Shown piece by piece: positions 8,401 through 12,312 of a DNA stretch of 12,312 bases. Made by a program: the position numbers and the translations under genes. The notes under the pieces were generated by a model. That model saw nothing but the letters and a program-made list of their open reading frames with translations, was not told where the DNA came from and searched no databases. Position 1 is the first letter of the stretch. Every line of letters starts with the position of its first letter. This DNA is from Planctomycetaceae bacterium. Its GTDB lineage: Bacteria; Planctomycetota; Planctomycetia; Planctomycetales; Planctomycetaceae. Where the stretch lies: positions 1-12,312 of the forward strand of contig JAGQQQ010000143.1 of the NCBI GenBank assembly GCA_020426125.1. The letters are read 5' to 3'.

Positions 8401-8784
8401 TCGTTGCTCGACATCGGTCAAGGCCAGGTCCGCTTCCAGCCAGTTCATATGCCCCCGGTTGTCTTCGACCCCTTTGCTTTGTCGAAAGGTCTCACAGACG
8501 TAAATGCGGCCTCGGTCATCAATCCCGAAGGCGACCGGATTCGCGAGCATTGGCTCGGCCGCCCAGAGTCGGGCTTCCATCCCCTCGGGAATCCGGAAGT
8601 TCTCAATCGCCAGTTGTCCCTCGTCGGATGCCGGCTCGATCGCCGGTGAGTAATCATCGGCCGAAACCAGAGGCGTTCCCACAAGGCAAACGAGACAAGA
8701 GAAGCACAAGGGACGCAGAATTCGAAAACACATGAGAAACAAAGTGGCTAAGGGAGATTGGAGTACAAGACTTTGCCGCATCAT
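5407..8784 (-). CDS. PVC-type multidomain protein: dehydrogenase-like propeller, HEAT repeats and CxxCH haem domain
   Basis: This encodes 1,125 residues from the outermost ATG (8782-8784). An in-frame ATG at 8731-8733 would start at Met18 and give a standard 27-residue signal peptide ending VSA-DD, so it may be the true start; neither has a clear ribosome site. The protein should be exported. Residues about 60-470 form a sorbosone/glucose-dehydrogenase-like propeller, shown by FRIPEGMEARLWAAEP, GYDGRIYFSIGDRGFNV and GLRNPQELAFDDYGNLFTGD. Two Asp-rich calcium-binding-like loops sit near residues 155-164 (DTDGDGTADK) and 203-212 (DSNNDGIADE). Residues about 480-900 are alpha-helical HEAT-type repeats. 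The C-terminal cytochrome c-like domain has CRRCH at 997-1001, and Met1093 (GMPEDIV) is a candidate sixth ligand. The set matches the planctomycete 'membrane-bound dehydrogenase plus HEAT plus haem' families. Electron transfer from sugar oxidation is a plausible role, but the substrate is unknown. It is the first gene of the minus-strand block. Confidence 0.93.
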   Translation of the reverse strand: MMRQSLVLQSPLATLFLMCFRILRPLCFSCLVCLVGTPLVSADDYSPAIEPASDEGQLAIENFRIPEGMEARLWAAEPMLANPVAFGIDDRGRIYVCETFRQSKGVEDNRGHMNWLEADLALTDVEQRREMFELFLGADVQDYTKEQDRLRLLEDTDGDGTADKATIFVDGFNDVLDGTGAGILAIEDDVYYTCIPKLYLFHDSNNDGIADEKKVLSEGYGIRVAFRGHDMHGLTLGYDGRIYFSIGDRGFNVLTKEGNRLYHPDTGAVFRCERDGSNLEVFAFGLRNPQELAFDDYGNLFTGDNNSDSGDQARWVHVVEGGDTGWRMYYQYLSDRGPWNRERMWYPYRADGLTTEVQPAYIVPPIVHLGDGPSGLVAYPGVGLPDRYDNHFFLADFRGSSVNSGIWSFALQPKGASFEVIDKHWFLQSILATDVDFGYDGRMYVTDWVDGWNGPGKGRLYTFSDPNLRTAPEVLEAQELMREGFTTLTTQRLGELLDHADRRVRQRAHLQLAERGAVDQLTQVIENEQGTIPRIHAIWALGKLVREGKTDAATLLALLKDGDAEVRAQAIRELGDGHISSARTDLVKRLSAGTPREQSLAAIALGKLGTDADSLGSLVKLLESNADADAVIRHCAAMGLLGVATEDQLAELSGHSSRSVRLGAILAMRRLRSPLLSQFLNDVDAALSLEAARAIHDLNIELALPSLAELPDVALMSDAFVRRVMNANFRLGSAENAQVVASIAANGKIAEPLRMEAMDELLLWDAPPNLDRVTNEYRPIGERSLDGATAAVRASLPGMLIGSDELRGKAVQLAGKYKIPELGDQLVAMFHSDESSPKTRREALTALVAIGVESLDALLAQGLEDENDLIRAQALRLSAERTPDKTLPKLSEVLKSGTQIEQQTAVDVLGKMTSPEADNVLLEQLNRYLAGKVAPEVQLDLLDAAESRKGDDFRDRLAKIEAARDKSDPLSHYRMTLQGGDAERGYAVFFGNAAASCRRCHKVNGNGGEVGPDLSGVAKDKTREYLLESMVLPSAKIAKGFETVVFALADGRIVSGVMRGEDATTYKLVKPTGEVITVVKDDIDDRAIGKSGMPEDIVKQLSKSQIRDLVEYLSTLKTPAPMEGH

Positions 8785-9077
8785 TCAATCGGGGCAGCGA
8801 AGAATCAAACCATCGATGATAACCAATTTTCCCCAAACACAACGGCATCCACTCCAACTTCTCGAACGTTCGGGCAGATCATGAATGGGACCACACAAAA
8901 CCCGCTGCCGCCCCTGTCGACACCAGAGAGATGGGCACACAACATAACCGGCAACTTCCCTCATCCCCCCCCACCAGACCATTGGCATTCCCCTTTAACC
9001 ACTGGTCCGAAAACCGGGGCCACTTCACAATTCGCAGGCTCTTCTCACAACTTCACACGCAAAGTACAAAGGGGGCA
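8785..9077. other. Divergent intergenic region without a recognisable gene
   Basis: These 293 bases precede the haem CxxCH gene (minus) and the repeat element leading to the plus-strand membrane protein. Open frames crossing it are rich in Pro, His and Thr and match no family I know, so I treat it as non-coding. It should hold the promoter of the haem protein gene, but I cannot pick a confident -35/-10 pair. It contains the 10-base palindrome CGAACGTTCG at 8863-8872, about 80 bases upstream of the haem gene start, which could be an operator, and a run of eight C at 8965-8972. Confidence 0.5.
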
Positions 9078-9128
9078 CGGATTGTTCTCGATTTGCCGAA
9101 GTCAATGGACTGTCCATGGAACAATCCG
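9078..9128. repeat. Nested inverted repeat (possible structured RNA or repeat element)
   Basis: CGGATTGTTC (9078-9087) is perfectly inverted as GAACAATCCG (9119-9128). Inside it, 9105-9117 is an ATGGAC-T-GTCCAT palindrome. The inner 6-base stem touches the right arm with only one base between, so the whole could fold as a long stem with a side hairpin or exist as two protein-binding palindromes. It lies upstream of the membrane protein gene and just before a tandem repeat. No transposase or direct terminal repeats accompany it. Confidence 0.6.
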
Positions 9129-9134
9129 GGCTGG

Positions 9135-9166
9135 CGTTGTCCCGTTATCCCGTTATCCCGTTGTCC
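9135..9166. repeat. Four-copy 8-base tandem repeat (CGTTRTCC)
   Basis: Four head-to-tail 8-base units occur without gaps: CGTTGTCC, CGTTATCC, CGTTATCC, CGTTGTCC. The only variation is one A/G position. The unit length is not a multiple of three and the array begins 6 bases after the nested inverted repeat, so it is more likely an intergenic microsatellite or operator array than coding sequence. This is one reason the upstream extension of the following gene to 9116 is not accepted. Confidence 0.8.
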
Positions 9167-9181
9167 AAAAGCCCAGTCTTG

Positions 9182-9200
9182 TCGGTGGAATTCCAACCGA
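9182..9200. repeat. Imperfect palindrome centred on GGAATTCC
   Basis: TCGGT and ACCGA flank a self-complementary GGAATTCC, with one unpaired A at 9195. It overlaps a second possible stem, CCAAC (9193-9197) with GTTGG (9205-9209), so two alternative hairpins compete. It lies 78 bases before the preferred start of the next gene, in its probable leader or promoter region. Confidence 0.45.
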
Positions 9201-9277
9201 ACATGTTGGCACGATGGACGTCCGATGCCTGTGAGAATCAGGCCGACATGACCTTTCGTCTTCAGTTGAGGCAGAAG

Positions 9278-9757
9278 ATGCCCGAAGTTGCCGCTCCATC
9301 AAGAAATCTCCCCAGGACACCTTCACGTTCGACGCGAAATCGCCGTCGGATCGCCATCGTCGTGATTGGCGTTGCGGGGGTGATTTCATTGATCATGATG
9401 TTTGTCCCCTGGCTTTCTCCCAGTGAGCGGCGATTTGTTGGGACGTGGACAATGACGGGGACTGGGGATCCCAACCCCGTCGATGTTGTGGTTCGGTCAG
9501 ATCGGATCATGGTACTCACGTTCTCAAGCGGGGACACTGCGAAATATCACTGGGAGATCGTCGACGATAAACTGAGAGTGACACAGATGGATCCGGTGTG
9601 GCGGGTCATTAAGAAACAGATCGAGGCCACATTCCTGGGAAGGAAGCCGTTCACACATCAGACGGACAGCTTTACTTGGGGCGAAAATGGCGACGGCGGA
9701 TTCTGCTTCGAGAACAACATGCGTACGTCCTTTGACTGGACACCTGACGTTGACTGA
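9278..9757 (+). CDS. Single-pass membrane protein with small extracytoplasmic beta domain, unknown function
   Basis: I do not recognise a named family. The preferred start is ATG 9278, which has GAGG 6 bases upstream, giving 159 residues. Alternative in-frame ATGs at 9248, 9203 and 9116 exist; the last would run translation through the tandem repeat and palindromes. Residues 1-23 are basic and Ser/Pro/Arg-rich, followed by one hydrophobic helix at about 24-46 (RIAIVVIGVAGVISLIMMFV). By the positive-inside rule the N-terminus is cytoplasmic. The C-terminal 110 residues begin RRFVGTWTMTG, a GTW-type opening seen in lipocalin-like and other small beta-barrel domains, and continue with alternating strand-like segments (DRIMVLTFSSG, AKYHWEIVDDKLRVTQM). 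This could be a ligand-binding or stress-related domain, but that is a guess from pattern. Two further small unassigned genes follow on the same strand. Confidence 0.72.
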   Translation: MPEVAAPSRNLPRTPSRSTRNRRRIAIVVIGVAGVISLIMMFVPWLSPSERRFVGTWTMTGTGDPNPVDVVVRSDRIMVLTFSSGDTAKYHWEIVDDKLRVTQMDPVWRVIKKQIEATFLGRKPFTHQTDSFTWGENGDGGFCFENNMRTSFDWTPDVD

Positions 9758-9792
9758 TTCTTTGCGCTGAACTTCATCGAGATGAGAGTGGC

Positions 9793-9969
9793 ATGTCCCG
9801 GAGGAATGATCCCAGATTCCAAATGGCTCAGGGGCTTATTCTCGCGACGATGGTGGCCCCCTTGGGCATTCTTGATTTGACGGCGCAGGGCATATCGATT
9901 CGGTCAATCCTCCTTTGTCTCTTCTCCGTATTCTGTGTCCTCTGGGCTGGATGGTGGTCTGAGGAATAA
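9793..9969 (+). CDS. Small two-helix membrane protein, 58 residues
   Basis: This short frame starts at ATG 9793 and ends at TAA 9967-9969. After a charged start (MSRRNDPRFQ) there are two hydrophobic stretches, about residues 11-29 (MAQGLILATMVAPLGILDL) and 37-54 (RSILLCLFSVFCVLWAGWW), joined by a short polar loop and ending in two Glu. That is a helical-hairpin membrane topology with both ends probably cytoplasmic. It lies 35 bases after the preceding membrane protein gene in the same direction, consistent with co-transcription. The ribosome site is weak (a GAGAG stretch about 4 bases before the start). No family is recognised. The hydrophobic pattern and clean start and stop support it, but a frame this short can arise by chance. 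Confidence 0.5.
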   Translation: MSRRNDPRFQMAQGLILATMVAPLGILDLTAQGISIRSILLCLFSVFCVLWAGWWSEE

Positions 9970-10018
9970 TCGGCTGACCGTTGTTCAGTGCATTGGAGTA
10001 TTGCCGTGTCCAGACGTG

Positions 10019-10108
10019 ATGGCTGCTCTTCCAAATTCGTTCGGGAATCTTTTCCGAGAACTGCATTCTGACGAAAAGAGAGCCTTACAGAAGTGGATTG
10101 CTGCTTGA
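10019..10108 (+). CDS. Possible micro-ORF, 29 residues
   Basis: ATG 10019 to TGA 10106-10108 encodes MAALPNSFGNLFRELHSDEK and nine more residues ending KWIAA. It reads like an amphipathic helix with a believable composition. The frame stays open upstream to beyond GTG 9935, overlapping the two-helix membrane protein gene. No ribosome site is visible. It may be a micro-protein, the tail of a decayed gene, or chance. It is listed because it is the only coding-like signal in the 259 bases between 9970 and 10228. Confidence 0.2.
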   Translation: MAALPNSFGNLFRELHSDEKRALQKWIAA

Positions 10109-10228
10109 AGTTGCCGTCAGACACAACCCGATCTATGTTATTCATGGAGCAAATGGACACAAACCCTCATTGGTTCGCCTGATCAAACGACAGGGACAAA
10201 AGCTCGTGAGTTTCCTGGAGACAAAAAC

Positions 10229-10543
10229 ATGGCGATGCCGGAATTGTTCTGGATGGTCGAATGCAAGGAGTGTGGTGCTCGTCGCGTTGTGTATGACACG
10301 TTTCGTGAAGAATTTTACTCAGACCCGCCTGCAGACGATGGCGATGCGGTAGGTCCGCCGGTTCAAGAACGATACGGATGCCTCTCCGACTGCAGCGCCG
10401 GAATGAGGCTCATTGGGTCCAGTTGGGATCCGAAGGATGGAAGAATGACGCCGGTTGATTCTTCCAGCGAAGTGGAAATGACTTCAAAGGAGATTTCCGA
10501 GTGGACGACGCTCTATCGTGAGGAGCGACAGAGAGACTCATGA
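10229..10543 (+). CDS. Small Cys-rich (zinc-ribbon-like) protein, 104 residues, unknown function
   Basis: The start at ATG 10229 has GGAG 8 bases upstream, which favours it over the ATG two codons later. The protein opens FWMVECKECGARRVVYDTF, with CxxC at Cys12/Cys15. A second Cys pair spaced CxxxC follows at Cys51/Cys55 (YGCLSDCSAGM). Two Cys pairs about 35 residues apart suggest a zinc ribbon or other metal site; the second knuckle is unusual because three residues separate its cysteines. The linker is acidic (DPPADDGDA) and the C-terminal half is polar and Ser/Glu-rich. There is no export signal, so it should be cytoplasmic. Possible roles include a nucleic-acid or protein-binding adaptor, but nothing in the context settles this. 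It converges with the DJ-1/PfpI-family gene across a hairpin. Confidence 0.78.
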   Translation: MAMPELFWMVECKECGARRVVYDTFREEFYSDPPADDGDAVGPPVQERYGCLSDCSAGMRLIGSSWDPKDGRMTPVDSSSEVEMTSKEISEWTTLYREERQRDS

Positions 10544-10602
10544 ATTTGTCGATCGTGGGACGTCATTCGTCAAAACGGAGCCCTTCGAATTATGGCAAGA
10601 AA

Positions 10603-10637
10603 CGCCCTGCAAGCTCCGTGACACGGTTCGCAGGGCG
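10603..10637. terminator. Bipartite hairpin, probable two-way terminator between convergent genes
   Basis: CGCCCTGC (10603-10610) pairs with GCAGGGCG (10630-10637), and within it CCGTG (10616-10620) pairs with CACGG (10622-10626) around a single A. The two stems are separated by small internal loops. It lies 59 bases past the stop of the plus-strand Cys-rich gene and 59 bases from the stop of the minus-strand gene, exactly midway. No U-rich tract follows on either strand, so a strict intrinsic terminator is not certain; it may instead stabilise 3' ends. Confidence 0.6.
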
Positions 10638-10696
10638 AACGCCATTCGGTTGTGAGTTTTCTGTCGCCAGTTGAACTCCAGCTTGTCAAGGTTTCT

Positions 10697-11260
10697 TTAT
10701 GTCGTTTGCCCCACGTGTAGACCTTCCGCGAATTCCTCGACAATTTTGTCACAAAACGCGGGGAGGTCGTCAGGGTTGCGGCTCGTGACCAGTCCTTCAT
10801 CGCAAACACATTCCTCGTCAACCCACTTCGCACCCGCATTTATGAGGTCGGTTTTAACACTGGGCCAAGAGGTAACGGTTCGATGTCGAGCGACATCGGC
10901 CTCGACCAGCAGCCACGGACCGTGACAGATCGCTCCAACCGGTTTGTGCTTCTTGAAGAAGTCCCGAACAAACTGCACCGCGTCTTCATTCATTCGCAGT
11001 GCGTCGGGGTTGAAAACACCGCCAGGCAAGACCAGCGCGTCGTAGTCCTCCGCAGAGACGGTGTCAACGGTTTTATCCACCGCGAAGGGATCTCCCTTTT
11101 CATCGTGGTGGACACATTGAATCTTCCCCGATTTCAGGGACACCAGCACGACGTCCGCGCCAGCATCCTTCAAAGCGTCACGCGGTTGCGTCAATTCCAC
11201 CTGTTCGACGCCATCGGTCGCTAGGATCGCAATCGTTTTTCCTTGAAGTTTCTTGGCCAC
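10697..11260 (-). CDS. DJ-1/PfpI family protein (type 1 glutamine amidotransferase-like)
   Basis: This encodes 187 residues. The start is set at GTG 11258-11260 because a perfect AGGAGG lies 6 bases upstream, and residue 1 onward (AKKLQGKTIAIL) matches where PfpI-family proteins begin. A frame extension to a GTG at 11306-11308 would put this ribosome site inside the gene. The fold is the flavodoxin-like DJ-1/PfpI domain: TIAILATDGVEQVEL at the N-terminus with the conserved acidic residue (Glu19 or Glu22), DYDALVLPGG at 72-81, and the nucleophile elbow AICHGPW with Cys112 and His113. The C-terminal LVTSRNPDDLPAF (158-170) is typical of the PfpI branch. Relatives include proteases, deglycases/glyoxalases and stress proteins; the exact activity here cannot be told from sequence. 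It has no signal peptide and looks cytoplasmic. It converges with the Cys-rich gene. Confidence 0.92.
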   Translation of the reverse strand: MAKKLQGKTIAILATDGVEQVELTQPRDALKDAGADVVLVSLKSGKIQCVHHDEKGDPFAVDKTVDTVSAEDYDALVLPGGVFNPDALRMNEDAVQFVRDFFKKHKPVGAICHGPWLLVEADVARHRTVTSWPSVKTDLINAGAKWVDEECVCDEGLVTSRNPDDLPAFCDKIVEEFAEGLHVGQTT

Positions 11261-11266
11261 GGTTTT

Positions 11267-11272
11267 CCTCCT
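11267..11272 (-). promoter_or_regulatory. Ribosome binding site AGGAGG deciding a GTG start
   Basis: The perfect anti-Shine-Dalgarno complement AGGAGG, read on the minus strand, is 6 bases from the GTG at 11260. It stands out because most genes in this window have weak or no such site, and it fixes the start of the DJ-1/PfpI gene. Confidence 0.85.
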
Positions 11273-11505
11273 GCTCTTTATTGAATCGTCATCGAGAAGA
11301 TCACTCACGAGCGAGCGTTGAGCACTGCAATCAAATGCGACTGTGATCTATTCCCACATAATCTTCCTCAACTGTCAGCGTACTTGCCCAGTACAGAGCT
11401 TCAAGGTTTTTTCAGTTTGCGACTCGATCCGCTTGGCACCCTGGCAGGACGCCTTTGTGCAGTCCTTCGCCTCGTTTCGCGATGATGAGGCTGATCGATA
11501 GAATC

Positions 11506-11517
11506 GGGCGATCGCCC
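11506..11517. promoter_or_regulatory. Perfect 12-base palindrome GGGCGATCGCCC upstream of the hydrolase
   Basis: This self-complementary 12-mer ends 21 bases before the ATG at 11539, in the 278-base divergent gap between the DJ-1/PfpI and hydrolase genes. It could be a dimeric repressor site. A palindrome this GC-rich can also occur by chance. The rest of the gap (11273-11505) shows no gene, and I could not assign a confident promoter there. Confidence 0.3.
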
Positions 11518-11538
11518 ACATCCCAACAAGGAATCCTG

Positions 11539-12210
11539 ATGCACACTCGATTGATTGGAATTTCTGGTCTCGTTCTCGTGTCCCTGGTTGCGGTAACCGT
11601 CGCGGAGGAGAAGTCCGGGACTCAGCAAGCCGCCCGACTGGATGTGCTGGTGCCCATTCGGTTGAACTATCTTCTTTACCTCCCCAAGAATTACGAGGAT
11701 CAGGAGCAATGGCCGTTGCTTTTGTTTCTCCATGGTTCCGGCGAACGGGGAGATGATCTGGAATTGGTCAAGAAGCATGGCCCGCCCAAGCTCATCGCGT
11801 CAGGGATGGATTTCCCCTTCATCGTCGTTTCGCCTCAGTGTCCTCAAGATCGTCGCTGGGAGCCGATCGAATTGGTCGCCCTCCTCGACAATCTCTCGGC
11901 CCGCTACAAGGTCGACACTGACCGCATTTATGTCACAGGATTGAGCATGGGCGGCTTCGGAACCTGGGAACTGGCCTCCTTCGCGCCCAACAAACTTGCG
12001 GCAGTTGCTCCAATCTGCGGAGGCGGGGAGAAGTACTGGGTGAAGGCGTATGCCCATCTTCCCGTCTGGGTCTTTCACGGCGCCAAGGACACCGCAGTCC
12101 CACTCGAACGGTCCCAGGTTTTAGTCGACGAATTGAAGAAACTGGGAGCCGATCCCAAGTTTACCATCTACCCGGATGCGGCTCACGACTCTTGGACCGA
12201 ATCCTACGCC
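11539..12210 (+). CDS. Secreted alpha/beta hydrolase (esterase/dienelactone hydrolase-like), C-terminus lost at contig end
   Basis: The start at ATG 11539 has AGGAA 5 bases upstream. Residues 1-22 form a signal peptide (MHTRLIGISGLVLVSLVAVT, then VA). Residues 43-50 (NYLLYLPK) and 60-69 (LLLFLHGSGE) give the typical entry strand and the HG oxyanion motif. The nucleophile is Ser136 in GLSMGG, the acid is Asp184 in HGAKDTAVP and the base is His216 in DAAHDSW, so the triad is complete. This arrangement is common in planctomycete secreted 'phospholipase/carboxylesterase' or PHB-depolymerase-like proteins acting on esters, perhaps of plant or algal polysaccharides; the substrate is inferred. The true sequence stops near residue 224 (ESYA). 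After that the open frame continues only because the appended adapter sequence has no stop, and the highly basic tail it encodes should be ignored. Relatives usually end about 10-20 residues past this point. Confidence 0.88.
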
Positions 12211-12312
12211 AAGAGCGCCGTGAAGGGTAAGCGTGTAGATCTCGGTGGCCGCCGGCCCCTTAAAAAAAAAAGCGGCCGCACTCGCGGCAGAAGCCCAGCA
12301 CCCAGGTCCCCA
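12211..12312. other. Sequencing-adapter read-through and low-quality tail (not genomic)
   Basis: From 12211 to 12261 the bases follow the reverse complement of the Illumina P5/universal adapter as I know it, with 42 of 51 positions identical by eye. This includes an exact 16-base run, GTGTAGATCTCGGTGG, at 12233-12248. It is followed by ten A (12262-12271), as often seen when a read runs off the end of an adapter, and then a GC-rich, featureless tail that contains a NotI-like GCGGCCGC at 12272-12279. The exact junction lies between about 12204 and 12211. This region should be masked. Confidence 0.88.

Noticed and set aside
7915..8649. 244-residue plus-strand open frame
   Set aside because: It lies antisense to the well-supported haem CxxCH gene, a common result of GC-rich codon use; its translation has no recognisable domain.
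9135..9166. Tandem array considered as a CRISPR fragment
   Set aside because: The units are 8 bases long with no spacers and there are no cas genes nearby.
8758..9234. 158-residue plus-strand open frame in the divergent gap
   Set aside because: The translation is a Pro/His/Thr-rich mix with no domain, overlaps the haem gene start antisense and runs through the palindromes and tandem repeats.
9116..9277. N-terminal extension of the single-pass membrane protein
   Set aside because: It would translate the tandem repeat and hairpins, whereas ATG 9278 has a good ribosome site directly before the basic N-terminus and membrane helix.
12272..12279. NotI-like GCGGCCGC as evidence of a cloning vector
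   Set aside because: It follows adapter-like sequence and a poly-A run, so low-quality read tail explains it better; no vector backbone was recognised.

Overview
The window reads as a piece of a Planctomycetota chromosome, most likely from the Planctomycetales. The strongest marker is a 1,125-residue secreted protein (5407-8784, minus strand). It joins a soluble-dehydrogenase-like propeller, HEAT-type repeats and a C-terminal CxxCH haem domain, an architecture largely confined to Planctomycetes and Verrucomicrobia. Weak or absent Shine-Dalgarno sites at several genes and many secreted proteins without recognised relatives fit this. There are no tRNA or rRNA genes, CRISPR arrays, transposases or phage genes.

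Layout. (1) 3-1441, plus strand: the C-terminal part of an NAD-dependent epimerase/dehydratase is followed 2 bases later by a dihydrodipicolinate-synthase-family aldolase/lyase, probably one sugar or sugar-acid operon. (2) 1453-8784, minus strand: four genes point the same way. In transcription order they are the haem CxxCH protein, a DUF4349-type lipoprotein, a secreted S9 prolyl-oligopeptidase-family peptidase and an unrecognised 291-residue protein. The first three carry export signals, so this is mostly an envelope/periplasm block. The spacing (91, 176 and 21 bases) allows partial co-transcription, but only the last pair is tightly coupled. A G-quadruplex-capable tract lies in the leader of the lipoprotein gene. 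(3) 8785-9277: a divergent intergenic region with no convincing gene but with nested inverted repeats and a four-copy 8-base tandem repeat. (4) 9278-10543, plus strand: three small proteins, namely a single-pass membrane protein, a 58-residue two-helix membrane protein and a Cys-rich zinc-ribbon-like protein. None has a known function. (5) 10697-11260, minus strand: a DJ-1/PfpI-family protein with a GTG start and an ideal ribosome binding site, separated from group 4 by a hairpin that looks like a two-way terminator. (6) 11539 onward, plus strand: a secreted alpha/beta hydrolase.

The last roughly 100 bases appear not to be genomic. From about 12211 the sequence follows the reverse complement of the Illumina P5/universal adapter, then a run of ten A and a GC-rich tail. 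The window therefore appears to stop at an artefactual contig end, and the hydrolase lacks its true C-terminus.

I see no clear new defence, secretion or biosynthetic system. The most unusual material is the repeat-rich intergenic element at 9078-9200, the G-rich leader at 5371-5401 and the cluster of small unassigned proteins.
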